Assembly (NCBI RefSeq): GCF_001306415.1
Contig: NZ_LDJX01000005.1
Location: 62,001-126,000, forward strand
Reading direction: 5' to 3'
Origin: Croceitalea dokdonensis DOKDO 023
GTDB taxonomy: Bacteria > Bacteroidota > Bacteroidia > Flavobacteriales > Flavobacteriaceae
DNA: 64,000 nucleotides
Below the pieces are notes generated by a model. The model made no database searches and was not told the origin of the DNA. It worked only from the letters and a program-made list of their open reading frames with translations. The translations under genes and the position numbers were made by a program. This document shows positions 7,745 through 16,983 of this stretch, piece after piece (within the stretch, counting starts at the first letter, position 1; the number at the start of each line of letters is the position of its first letter).

Positions 7745-9975
7745 AATTCAACCTGCTTTTCTTCATTCGCATTTTATTGCGCCATCTATGGCTGCTTATT
7801 GCAGCCCCAATTCTTTTGGCTTCCTTGGTATTCTTCCTGACCAAAAATGAAACCAAGGTATATGAGTCCAAAGTCAGGATTTTTACCGGTTTTGCATCCG
7901 GTTCTTCCATAGAGTTAAATACTAGGCTGGATTTTAAGGCCACCAATATTGCCTATGACAACCTGCTCAACCTCATAAAGTCCAAGACTACCCTAGAAAC
8001 GGTGAGCCTTAAACTGTTGGCGCAGCACCTGTCTTTGGACAGTGCCGAGGTTAGAACCATTTCCAAAGCCAAGTATGATGGGTTAATGGAAATTGTGCCG
8101 GAGGACGTAAAGCAACTGGTGGTGAAGGATGATTTGGATAAAACGTTCAAAAACCTAAAGGAATATAAGGAGGCCAGTGCGTTGAACTTTATCAATGAAC
8201 TTTTGAATTTGAACCATCCGGATTATGGGTATCAAAAAATACTGGACAGAATAACCATTAGGCGCATATCTTCCAGTGATTTTATTGATATATCCTTCCA
8301 GTCAGAAGATGCCGCAATTTGCCAAAATACCTTGGCCATACTTACGGATACTTTTATTAAGGAGAATGCAAAAATACAACAAGACCAATCGGACATTGTG
8401 GTTAAGTATTTTGAAGATCAACTGGCCAGGACTACCACAAGACTCAACACCGCAGAAAAGGAATTGTTGGAGTTCAATAGGGACAACCTCATCATGAACT
8501 ATTATGAGCAATCCAAGTTAATCGCCGGCAGAAAAGAGACGTTTGAACTTAGGTACCAAACCGTATTTCAGAATTTCCATTCCTCACAAGCGGTTTTGGA
8601 GACCCTAGAGGCCAAAATGGCTACCCATGATCAAAAAAGGGCGCAAAATGCCACTATTTTGGGTATCCGTGATAGCCTTTCCCAGGTGAACTATAAAATA
8701 TCCATGAACAGTTTAAGTCTGGATGTGGACTCCATTTCCAAACAAAAAATCAATAGGCAGAATACAGAACTGTTTAAGACTAGGGCAGAGCTGGAGCTGG
8801 CGTTATCCCAAGCCATTGACACCTTGTTTGTGGTGAACAACGATAAAAGTGGTTTAGCGTCTACCAGTATCTTAAAGGATTGGCTGCAGCAAGCCATCAT
8901 TTTTGAGGGCTCCAAAGCAGAGCTGGCCGCACTGGACGTAAAAAGGCTGGAGTTCGATGAAATCTATAAAACCTATGCGCCCCTTGGAGCCATCCTTAAA
9001 AAATTGGAACGTAAAATCAATATTGAGGAAAAAGAATATTTAAGTCTTTTGCACAGTTTGGGTCTGGCAAAACTAAAACAACAAAACGGACAATTAAAGG
9101 CCAACCTAACCATTAGTGAGCCACCCTTTTTTCCCATAGAACCACAACCCAGTAAACGTATGATGCTGGTGATCGTAGCCGGTATGGCAGGTTTTGTCAT
9201 CGTGACCTTTACCGTCATAGTATTGGAATTTTTAGATGGTAATATTAACACTGCAAAGCGGGCAGAATCAATCGTTGGGTTAGGGGTGTCCTCCATTTAT
9301 CCGGTGATCAACCCCAAGGACAAAGCCATTGATTATGACTATTTAAAGAATAAAGCGATCAATGCCATTTCAAGAAATATCATTCTCAACCAGTTTAAGG
9401 CAAGTGGTGGGGAAAACAAAGGCCCTGTGGTGAACATGTTTTTTTCTACACAGGAGAATGAAGGAAAATCCTTTCTCTGTAGGCAACTCATTGAAAAACT
9501 ATGCGAGTTGGATTACAAGATTTTACATGTTACTTATGAAAACGATGCGGCAAATGCCCCCGATTCCCATTACAGGCAATTGACCTATGAAGTGAGCGAT
9601 CGCTTATATAGATTGTCCAACATTGAAGAGTTTAATCCTGATGGTGCCATTGCCAATTTCAATACCTATGATTTTGTCATTTTGGAGCTGCCGAGCATCA
9701 TCAAAAATCCATTTCCGGTAAAATTAGCCGCACTCATAGATTACACCTTTATGGTCACAAGGGCAAACAGACCTTGGAGCGAAGCGGATAAGAATGCCTT
9801 AATGCTGTTTAACCAAGCAACCACGGGTCCGGAACCTACCATTATCCTAAATGGTGTCAAGGTCATTGAAATGGAAACCGTGATTGATGAGGTGCCTAGA
9901 AAACGTTCGCGCCTGCGACGCATCATCAAGAAGTTGGTACAGTTCAGATTTTTCACCAAACAAGCTATAGGATGA
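7741..9975 (+). CDS. Wzc-like polysaccharide co-polymerase with eroded kinase domain
   Basis: 744 residues. TM1 is at about 12-33, followed by a long periplasmic coiled-coil region (Wzz/GNVR type, 50-465), TM2 at about 473-497, and a cytoplasmic P-loop domain of the BY-kinase type. Walker A is recognisable (STQENEGKS, K576). The Walker A' aspartates are missing (LHVTYEN in place of the usual LLIDxDxR) and the Walker B region reads VILELPS in place of VIxDxPP. There is no C-terminal tyrosine cluster. It probably sets chain length and couples polymerisation to export but is unlikely to be an active tyrosine kinase. It overlaps both neighbours by 4 bp. Confidence 0.88.
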   Translation: MKFNLLFFIRILLRHLWLLIAAPILLASLVFFLTKNETKVYESKVRIFTGFASGSSIELNTRLDFKATNIAYDNLLNLIKSKTTLETVSLKLLAQHLSLDSAEVRTISKAKYDGLMEIVPEDVKQLVVKDDLDKTFKNLKEYKEASALNFINELLNLNHPDYGYQKILDRITIRRISSSDFIDISFQSEDAAICQNTLAILTDTFIKENAKIQQDQSDIVVKYFEDQLARTTTRLNTAEKELLEFNRDNLIMNYYEQSKLIAGRKETFELRYQTVFQNFHSSQAVLETLEAKMATHDQKRAQNATILGIRDSLSQVNYKISMNSLSLDVDSISKQKINRQNTELFKTRAELELALSQAIDTLFVVNNDKSGLASTSILKDWLQQAIIFEGSKAELAALDVKRLEFDEIYKTYAPLGAILKKLERKINIEEKEYLSLLHSLGLAKLKQQNGQLKANLTISEPPFFPIEPQPSKRMMLVIVAGMAGFVIVTFTVIVLEFLDGNINTAKRAESIVGLGVSSIYPVINPKDKAIDYDYLKNKAINAISRNIILNQFKASGGENKGPVVNMFFSTQENEGKSFLCRQLIEKLCELDYKILHVTYENDAANAPDSHYRQLTYEVSDRLYRLSNIEEFNPDGAIANFNTYDFVILELPSIIKNPFPVKLAALIDYTFMVTRANRPWSEADKNALMLFNQATTGPEPTIILNGVKVIEMETVIDEVPRKRSRLRRIIKKLVQFRFFTKQAIG

Positions 9976-11315
9976 AAATGTTAAAAAAAATCCTGAGGGA
10001 AAAAAATATGAATTCCCTGCTTGCCAGCCTAAGTTCTGCGGCATTGGGGCTGATTAGTTTTATGCTCCTGACAAGGCAGTTGCCCCAGGTGCAATTTGGT
10101 GATTGGGTACTCTACATCACCCTTGGGACCTTTATAGATGCGTTACGGTTTGGCTTTACCAGAACTTCCGTGGTTAGACTGTTGTCTGGCGCGGTAGCGG
10201 GTGAACAAAAAGGGTTGTTGGGTGCTGGGTACAAAATTGGGCTACTGGTCCTTTTGGCTATTTCCGCATGTTGTTATACGATATATTTTACGCTTGGTTA
10301 TTTTGGGGTGAACCTTATCACAGGGTATGACCTGTTCCTAATATGGTACCCAGTGTTGGGTCTGGCCAGCTTGGGGTGGAAAAGCGCCTTTGCCCTTTTT
10401 CAGGCAGAGCAGAAGTTTAACCACATGATGGTGGTCCGTTTGTCCAATATAGGCCTTTTTGTGCTGTTTTTGGTGGCGAACGGCCTATTCCTTGGCTGGG
10501 GATTGTTAGAAATTGTTTGGGTAAATATTGCCGTAAACCTGATTTCCAGTGTTTGGTGCACCTTAAAAAGATGGGATGGAATGCTCTATATACACCACTC
10601 GACCAAAGCGGTGGAAAGGGAGATGGTGGGCTTTGGTAAATATGCTATGGGAACCCTTGTTGGTTCCAGCCTTTTAAAAAGTGCGGACACCTTTATCATT
10701 GGGCTTAGCCCCATACTGGGCTCTGCGGGTATTGCCATGTATGCCATACCACTAAAGTTAACGGATTTGTTGGGCATACCGCTCCGTAGCTTTACCATGA
10801 CCGCCTACCCCAGAATGTCCAAAAAGAACCTTTCTGGAGACTTGGAGGCCGTAAGACATATTTTTTATACGTACTCGGGCATCGTGACCCTATTGTTTTT
10901 GCCAGTGGCGGTATTTTGTTTTGTTTTTGCTGAATATATGGTATTGGTACTGGGCGGCAAGCAATATGTAGACCAATTGCCCTTGCTTACCCTGATCTTT
11001 AGGATTTTTACCTGTTATACGCTGTTGTTGCCCATAGACCGTTTTACCGGCGTGCTGTTAGACAGCATCAACAAGCCAAGACTTAATTTGAACAAGGTCA
11101 TTTATATGGCCGTTGCCAACGTCATCATCAATCTTATCGCGGTGTTTGTTTTTGAAAGTCTGGTGGTGGTAGCCGTCGGAACGGTGGTCTTTACCCTCTT
11201 GGGGATTTTCATTGGACTTAGGTATGTAAAAAAGGAAATTCAGGCAGACGGAAAACAGATTTTTAAAGAGAGCCTGCAATTTGTCAAAAAATTTAACCTA
11301 TCCGCACTAAAATGA
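9972..11315 (+). CDS. Wzx-type oligosaccharide flippase
   Basis: A 447-residue polytopic membrane protein with about 12-14 predicted helices, of the MATE/MOP polysaccharide transporter type. The first 45 residues (basic start, then LLASLSSAALGLISFMLL, QLPQVQFGDWVLYITLG) match the start of Wzx proteins. It should flip undecaprenyl-linked repeat units to the periplasm. It is coupled by 4-bp ATGA overlaps to the Wzc-like gene upstream and the polymerase downstream. Confidence 0.87.
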   Translation: MKMLKKILREKNMNSLLASLSSAALGLISFMLLTRQLPQVQFGDWVLYITLGTFIDALRFGFTRTSVVRLLSGAVAGEQKGLLGAGYKIGLLVLLAISACCYTIYFTLGYFGVNLITGYDLFLIWYPVLGLASLGWKSAFALFQAEQKFNHMMVVRLSNIGLFVLFLVANGLFLGWGLLEIVWVNIAVNLISSVWCTLKRWDGMLYIHHSTKAVEREMVGFGKYAMGTLVGSSLLKSADTFIIGLSPILGSAGIAMYAIPLKLTDLLGIPLRSFTMTAYPRMSKKNLSGDLEAVRHIFYTYSGIVTLLFLPVAVFCFVFAEYMVLVLGGKQYVDQLPLLTLIFRIFTCYTLLLPIDRFTGVLLDSINKPRLNLNKVIYMAVANVIINLIAVFVFESLVVVAVGTVVFTLLGIFIGLRYVKKEIQADGKQIFKESLQFVKKFNLSALK

Positions 11316-12817
11316 ATCCGTTTTTAAGGACATATGGTACGGATAATTTAAGAAAGCCACTCCCGCTCTTGATCTTGTTGAGCGTGATTGTGCTTGCGGC
11401 CAAACTTACAGCGGACAAGGGACTCTTGTTAGGTATCGCTTTTATGGTTTTACCGCTGGCGGTGATTTACCTCTGTAGTGTTTTATTAAATCCGCGCATA
11501 GGCATCATTACCATCATCATCTTTGGTTTTTTTGTCATCGGGCTTTCACGATATGTGCCCGCCACATGGGGCTTGATCAATGATGGGCTTATGTTTTTAA
11601 TGTACCTATCGCTCTTTTTTAAGGCATTTCATATTAAAATTCCCTGGGATAGAGCCAAGTCCCATCTTACCATCTTAGTGGCGGTTTGGTTTGGGTATGC
11701 CTTTATACAGGTGGCCAATCCAGAGGCCGCAAGCAGGGTAGCGTGGTTTTATGCCATGAGAGGTCTTGCGCTGTACCAATTTTTGCTGGTGCCCCTTTGC
11801 TTTATCCTTTTTAACAAGCCCAAGGACCTGCGGCTGTTTTTATACCTGTGGGGCGCACTTTCCGTTTTGGGCACGCTTAAAGGTTGCATGCAACTTTTTA
11901 TTGGGGTAGACCCATTTGAGCAAAAATGGTTGGATGGCGGCGGCCATGTCACCCACATCCTTTTTGGAAAGCTTCGTATTTTTTCCTTTTATTCCGATGC
12001 CGGTCAGTTTGGTGCCTCGCAAGGCCATGCCGGTGTGCTTTTCGGCGTTTTGGCCCTCTACACCAAAAAATATAAGGAAAGGGTCTTTTTTATTATTGTG
12101 GCCTTAGCGGGTCTTTATGGTATGTTGATTTCCGGAACCCGTGGTGCCATCGCCGTTCCCGCAATGGGCGGTATCATGTTTTTGATCCTGCGCAAGAACA
12201 TCCCAATTTTGGTATTGGGTGCCGTTATGGGAATTGGGGTCTATGTGTTTTTTGCACATACCACTATCATGAACAACAATGCCCAAATAAGACGGATGCG
12301 CACCGCATTTGACCCCAACGATGCATCCTTACAGGTGCGTTTGGCCAATCAGAAAAAATTGAGTGGGTATTTGGCGTCCAGACCGTTTGGCGGCGGAATA
12401 GGGTCCACAGGAAATTGGGGGCAGCGTTTTACCCCAAACACCTTCCTGGCCAATACCGCTACGGACAGTTGGTTTGTGGCCATCTGGGCAGATATGGGTA
12501 TCGTGGGACTCTATCTCCACCTTTTTATTCTGTTTTTTATCCTTATTACAGGTGCCTATAACGTCATGTTTAAGCTAAAGGATGAACGGGTGAAAGGGCA
12601 GATTGCTGCCCTGGTCTGCGGAATGGCCGGCATCATGTTGGCCTCTTACGGGAATGGCGTCTTTGGCCAGTTTCCTACGGGAATATTAATGTACGTGGGC
12701 ATGGTATTCATCTTTTTGGCCCCAAGATGGGAAAAGCAGCGAATTGCAGAAAATAGGGATGCCAGCAAAGTAGTTAGCGCACCTACAAATTCTAAACAAA
12801 TTATACCATCAGCATGA
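11312..12817 (+). CDS. Wzy/WaaL-type O-antigen polymerase or ligase
   Basis: 501 residues, about 11-12 hydrophobic segments with one large periplasmic loop before the last three helices. It carries the Wzy_C/O-antigen ligase signature region (LISGTRGAIAVPAMGG, then RLANQKKLSGYLASRPFGGGIGS). Between the flippase and a glycosyltransferase, polymerisation of repeat units is the likelier role; ligase activity cannot be excluded. Start and stop overlap the neighbours by 4 bp. Confidence 0.85.
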   Translation: MNPFLRTYGTDNLRKPLPLLILLSVIVLAAKLTADKGLLLGIAFMVLPLAVIYLCSVLLNPRIGIITIIIFGFFVIGLSRYVPATWGLINDGLMFLMYLSLFFKAFHIKIPWDRAKSHLTILVAVWFGYAFIQVANPEAASRVAWFYAMRGLALYQFLLVPLCFILFNKPKDLRLFLYLWGALSVLGTLKGCMQLFIGVDPFEQKWLDGGGHVTHILFGKLRIFSFYSDAGQFGASQGHAGVLFGVLALYTKKYKERVFFIIVALAGLYGMLISGTRGAIAVPAMGGIMFLILRKNIPILVLGAVMGIGVYVFFAHTTIMNNNAQIRRMRTAFDPNDASLQVRLANQKKLSGYLASRPFGGGIGSTGNWGQRFTPNTFLANTATDSWFVAIWADMGIVGLYLHLFILFFILITGAYNVMFKLKDERVKGQIAALVCGMAGIMLASYGNGVFGQFPTGILMYVGMVFIFLAPRWEKQRIAENRDASKVVSAPTNSKQIIPSA

Positions 12818-13716
12818 AAAAACATCAACCTTTGGTGTCCATCATCACCATTAATTATAATGAAAGTGCGGTTACCTTGGCCATGCTCAAGACAGTAAGG
12901 GAGCTTTACTATAAAAATATTGAGGTCATCGTTGTGGACAATGCCTCCCCCAATGACCGACCAGATGTTATTAAGGAGCACTATCCAGAGGTTACCTTGA
13001 TTAAAAGTCCGGAGAATTTAGGCTTTGCAGGGGGTAATAACCTAGGGGTTAAGGCCGCTAAGGGGGAGTTCCTTTTTTTTGTGAACAACGATACGGAGTT
13101 GCCTCCAGACTGTTTGGCCCCGTTGGTGAACACCTTGGTCAAAGATAGGACCATTGGCATGGTGAGCCCCAAAATAAAATTTTATTGGAACCCAGAGCTT
13201 ATCCAATATGCGGGCTATACCCCCATGAACCAGTGGACCATTAGGAACAATAGTATTGGTTATCATCAAAAGGATGACGGAAGCTTTGATGTTGAGGGAG
13301 AAACGGAATCCATCCACGGCGCTGCCATGATGGTGCCTAAACATGTGGTAAAGACCGTGGGTATGATGACGGAGGTCTACTTTCTATATTACGAAGAGCA
13401 TGACTGGGCGCAGATGATCAAACGTGCGGGGTATAAGATCTATTACCAGCCCCAAAGCTACATTTTGCACAAGGAATCCTTATCTACGGGAAAATTTAGC
13501 CCTTTAAAGACCTACTATATCACGCGGAACAGGATTGTATTTGCGCGGCGGAACTTCAAACCCATACAACTGTTTGTAAGTTTATTGTTCCAGGCGTTTG
13601 TATCCATTCCAAAAAATATAATCACATTTTTATTTAAAAGGCAATTTGAACATTTAAGTGCTTATTTAAGGGCAATTAAGTGGAATTTGTCACATAATCA
13701 AATACTTAAAAGTTAA
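12814..13716 (+). CDS. Glycosyltransferase family 2, rhamnosyltransferase-like
   Basis: 300 residues with a GT-A fold start (LVSIITINYNES), VVVDNASPN, GFAGGNNLGV, the metal-binding VNNDTEL, then the acceptor region with YEEHDWAQ. The pattern is close to rhamnosyltransferases (WbbL/RfbF-like), consistent with the dTDP-rhamnose genes at 24893-28262. No convincing membrane helix except a hydrophobic stretch near the C-terminus. It closes the first EPS operon and is followed by a decayed LruC gene. Confidence 0.87.
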   Translation: MKKHQPLVSIITINYNESAVTLAMLKTVRELYYKNIEVIVVDNASPNDRPDVIKEHYPEVTLIKSPENLGFAGGNNLGVKAAKGEFLFFVNNDTELPPDCLAPLVNTLVKDRTIGMVSPKIKFYWNPELIQYAGYTPMNQWTIRNNSIGYHQKDDGSFDVEGETESIHGAAMMVPKHVVKTVGMMTEVYFLYYEEHDWAQMIKRAGYKIYYQPQSYILHKESLSTGKFSPLKTYYITRNRIVFARRNFKPIQLFVSLLFQAFVSIPKNIITFLFKRQFEHLSAYLRAIKWNLSHNQILKS

Positions 13717-13744
13717 TTTAAATTCCCCAAAAGCATCAAAAAAT

Positions 13745-14516
13745 ACAATTATCCTCTACGTTGTTCATAGTATTTAGGCTGGTTTCGTTCCTAAGTGAAA
13801 ATGACCTAGATGAAAACTCTCAAAATGATGATGACGTTGGGGTTACTCATGACGTGGAATCAAACAATCCTTTAAGTGCCCTAGATGTTTAAAGATGCGA
13901 CAACCGGGAATACGCCTTTAATCTCATCGCCAATGCGGATAATCAGGTATCTGCGATAAAGGCCACTTTTGTAATCGAGGAAATTGGTGGCTCCCTTAAA
14001 AATGGGTTTGGGTTTGTGCTGCCAATTGCCCCTAGTTTAGTGGAAAACGTAGAAGGACAGTTGCTCAATGGCGGTTTTGAGACCGTTGCTGCAAATGGAA
14101 CTGAAATAGGAACCGAAACCAATGAAACCGTAATCCTGGTGGTGGGCAATGTAGCAAACCTTAAAGGAACAACGGTAGACGTAGAGGTGACTATTACCGA
14201 GGCGCTAAATGCGTCTGCCTTAGGACAAATACCCTTTAATACCTTTTTAATGGTCAACGGGGACCGCACAAGGGAGATACACCTCCCAGATATGTTGCCC
14301 ACTAGTAAAGCTGCGTATTTGGGTACGGGAGATGATTTTTCTGACCCCCTTACGGGTAGGTATTACAAGACAAAACAGAACCTTCCTTGGGCCTTAAATA
14401 TCTATGAGGGTTTTGACACTCCTCCGGAATCCATTCCCATTACCTTACAGTACCCGCGTTTTGTAAGTTGGGCCAACTCTGGGGGTACCCAAGATTTGGA
14501 CTGGTATTTAAGGTGA
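13745..14516 (+). pseudogene. Decayed LruC-domain (DUF4842) protein gene
   Basis: The frame from 13893 (after TAA at 13890) reads REYAFNLIANADNQV, SAIKATFVIEEIGGS, LKNGFGFVLPIAPS and so on to a TGA at 14516. This is the C-terminal LruC domain of large secreted flavobacterial proteins (typical start: DYNDLVVDYRY, then IKATF and NGFGF). The upstream stretch 13745-13892 has acidic low-complexity coding (SENDLDENSQNDDDVG) and is closed by the stop at 13890, with no start codon, signal peptide or DFNDLV motif. It is a gene fragment. It lies in the gap between the first and second EPS operons and may be a remnant of a secreted matrix protein. Confidence 0.7.
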
Positions 14517-14539
14517 TGATAAGTAAATACAGACGATTG

Positions 14540-14604
14540 ACAACGATTATATATCGTTTCACAACAATAGTTTCATTTCTAAAAAATGTAAGATAATATT
14601 TACA
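14540..14604 (+). promoter_or_regulatory. EPS promoter 2: 21-bp-spaced direct repeats plus -7 box
   Basis: ACAAC at 14540-14544 and 14561-14565 (21 bp start to start), then 29 bp to AATATTTA (14595-14602), a one-off fit to the Bacteroidota -7 box. The -7 box lies inside the dyad TGTAA-N8-TTACA (14587-14604). Leader to the ATG at 14629 is about 20 nt. Box sequence, spacing and dyad repeat those before 24893 almost exactly and match those before 5399 in spacing. Confidence 0.68.
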
Positions 14605-14628
14605 AATAAATAACGAAAAAACTTTAAA

Positions 14629-15975
14629 ATGAATATTGCAGTAATCGGTACGGGGTATGTTGGTTTAGTAACGGGCACTTGCTTCGCAGAAACGGGGGTC
14701 AACGTGGTTTGTGTTGACATAGACAAGAAAAAGGTAGCTATGCTCCGTAATGGGGAAGTGCCTATTTATGAACCTGGTCTAGATGCGCTTTTAGAACGTA
14801 ATCTGGACAAAAATAGGATTTCTTTTACAACAAGTTTACAAAAAGCCATTAAGGATTGTGATGCGGTTTTTATAGCGGTAGGTACACCCCCGGATGAGGA
14901 TGGTAGTGCAGATTTAAAGTACGTTCTGGGTGTGGCCCGTGAAATTGGCCAGCACATGGAAGATTATAAGGTAATTATTACCAAGAGCACCGTGCCCGTA
15001 GGTACTTCTTACAAGGTAAAAGCGGCGGTAGAGGAAGAGCTGGTGCAACGTGGTGTTAGGATTCCTTTTGATGTGGCATCAAATCCTGAATTCTTAAAAG
15101 AGGGCAGCGCCGTGGACGATTTTCTAAAACCGGACCGTATTGTCGTAGGTATTGAAAGTAAACGTGCGGAAAAGGTGATGAGGCGTTTGTACAAACCATT
15201 TTTGATGAACGGCCATCCACTCTTGTTTATGGACATATTTTCCTCGGAAATGACCAAGTATGCCGCAAATTCCATGTTGGCCACCAAGATTAGTTTTATG
15301 AACGATATTGCCAATCTCTGTGAGTTGGTCGGGGCCAATGTAGATTTGGTTCGTAAGGGAATTGGATCGGACTCCAGGATTGGAAATAAATTTATTTATC
15401 CAGGTACGGGCTATGGCGGTAGTTGTTTCCCAAAAGATGTACAGGCATTGGTACGTACTGCAGATGAGTACGGCCATTCCCTAGAAGTACTTAAAGCCGT
15501 AGAGGCGGTGAACTACCGGCAGAAAACCACGCTGGTAGAAAAAATTAAAAAACACTTTGGCAATGATCTTAAAGGAAAGCATTTTGGCCTTTGGGGCTTA
15601 GCGTTTAAACCCAAAACGGATGACATGCGCGAAGCGCCTTCTTTGGTCATTATTGAGGAATTAAAGGCACTAGGGGCTACCATAAGGGCCTATGATCCCG
15701 TGGCCATGCATGAGGCCGAACGTATTTTGGGGGATTCCATTGAGTATGCCAAAGATGAGTATGATGTAGCCATTGATGCCGATGCTCTTATTGTGGTCAC
15801 CGAGTGGTCCGAGTTTAGAATGCCCAACTTTAGGATTCTTGAAAAACTGATGAACGAGCGGACCATTTTTGATGGGAGAAATATTTATGATCCAGAGGAG
15901 ATCGAAGAAATTGGTTTTAACTACTACAGTATTGGCCGGGCAGCGGTCACAGCACAGGAGACCGCAAAGATTTAA
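14629..15975 (+). CDS. ugd: UDP-glucose 6-dehydrogenase
   Basis: 448 residues, full length. Oxidises UDP-glucose to UDP-glucuronate with two NAD+. Rossmann motif [12 protein letters not shown] at the N-terminus, SNPEFLKEG, and catalytic Cys in [11 protein letters not shown]-terminal domain from about 320 ([19 protein letters not shown]). First gene of the second EPS operon, preceded by its own promoter. With the next gene it supplies UDP-glucuronate and UDP-xylose. Confidence 0.96.
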   Translation: MNIAVIGTGYVGLVTGTCFAETGVNVVCVDIDKKKVAMLRNGEVPIYEPGLDALLERNLDKNRISFTTSLQKAIKDCDAVFIAVGTPPDEDGSADLKYVLGVAREIGQHMEDYKVIITKSTVPVGTSYKVKAAVEEELVQRGVRIPFDVASNPEFLKEGSAVDDFLKPDRIVVGIESKRAEKVMRRLYKPFLMNGHPLLFMDIFSSEMTKYAANSMLATKISFMNDIANLCELVGANVDLVRKGIGSDSRIGNKFIYPGTGYGGSCFPKDVQALVRTADEYGHSLEVLKAVEAVNYRQKTTLVEKIKKHFGNDLKGKHFGLWGLAFKPKTDDMREAPSLVIIEELKALGATIRAYDPVAMHEAERILGDSIEYAKDEYDVAIDADALIVVTEWSEFRMPNFRILEKLMNERTIFDGRNIYDPEEIEEIGFNYYSIGRAAVTAQETAKI

Positions 15976-15995
15976 GCAGACAAAACGCAATTAGG

Positions 15996-16967
15996 ATGAA
16001 AAGGATATTAGTTACAGGCGGTGCTGGTTTTGTTGGTTCTCATTTATGTGAACGGCTGTTGAAGGAAGGCAATGAAGTGGTCTGCATGGACAACTACTTC
16101 ACGGGTCGCAAGAGCAAGATCGTTCATTTAATGGATAACCCTTATTTTGAGCTCATCAGGCATGACATCACCCTGCCTTATTTTATTGAGGTGGACGAGA
16201 TTTACAATTTGGCATGCCCGGCTTCTCCGGTGCATTATCAACATAACCCCATTAAGACCATAAAAACCTCTGTTTTAGGTGCCATTAATATGTTGGGATT
16301 GGCCAAACGTATCAATGCCAAAATCCTACAGGCGTCTACAAGCGAGGTATACGGTGACCCGGAGGTACATCCACAACCGGAGAATTATTGGGGACATGTA
16401 AACCCCATTGGTATACGCTCCTGTTATGACGAGGGGAAAAGATGCGCAGAATCCCTTTTTGTCAATTATCATGAGTCTAACAATGTCTTGGTAAAGATCA
16501 TCAGGATTTTTAATACCTATGGTCCTAGAATGGAACCTGATGATGGTAGGGTGGTTTCCAATTTTATCATGCAGGCATTGCAGGATCAGGATATTACTGT
16601 TTTTGGTGATGGAACCCAGACCAGAAGCTTCCAGTATGTGAGTGATTTGGTGGATGGCATGATTAAAATGATGGCTACGGAAGACACGTTTATCGGCCCT
16701 ATAAATATTGGTAACCCAGGGGAGTTTACCATGTTGGAACTGGCCCAAACCATCATTGATCTAACCAACTCGCGTTCCAAGATCATCCATATGCCATTAC
16801 CGGCGGACGATCCCATGCAACGACAGCCAGATATCACCCTGGCCAAAGAAAAATTAAAAGACTGGAAACCCTCCGTGGATTTGCGAAGCGGTCTGGAGAA
16901 GACCATCAAGTATTTTGATGGGATGATGTTACAAAATACCTCAATTAAAGAGCTGATTGGCCATTAA
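15996..16967 (+). CDS. UDP-glucuronate decarboxylase (UDP-xylose synthase)
   Basis: 323 residues, extended SDR. NAD site [10 protein letters not shown]; the catalytic Tyr and Lys lie in [11 protein letters not shown], with the preceding STSEVYGDP. Converts UDP-glucuronate to UDP-xylose. The specific signs for this subfamily are [27 protein letters not shown] and the [15 protein letters not shown] stretch. Placed 20 bp after ugd, which makes its substrate, so the polymer very likely contains xylose or a product of it. Confidence 0.94.
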   Translation: MKRILVTGGAGFVGSHLCERLLKEGNEVVCMDNYFTGRKSKIVHLMDNPYFELIRHDITLPYFIEVDEIYNLACPASPVHYQHNPIKTIKTSVLGAINMLGLAKRINAKILQASTSEVYGDPEVHPQPENYWGHVNPIGIRSCYDEGKRCAESLFVNYHESNNVLVKIIRIFNTYGPRMEPDDGRVVSNFIMQALQDQDITVFGDGTQTRSFQYVSDLVDGMIKMMATEDTFIGPINIGNPGEFTMLELAQTIIDLTNSRSKIIHMPLPADDPMQRQPDITLAKEKLKDWKPSVDLRSGLEKTIKYFDGMMLQNTSIKELIGH

Positions 16968-16983
16968 TTAAAGAAAAACGGTG

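Noticed and set aside
13760-13790. Reverse-oriented GTTGT repeat pair
   Set aside because: The second box at 21 bp reads GGTTT, not a match, and no gene lies in that direction.
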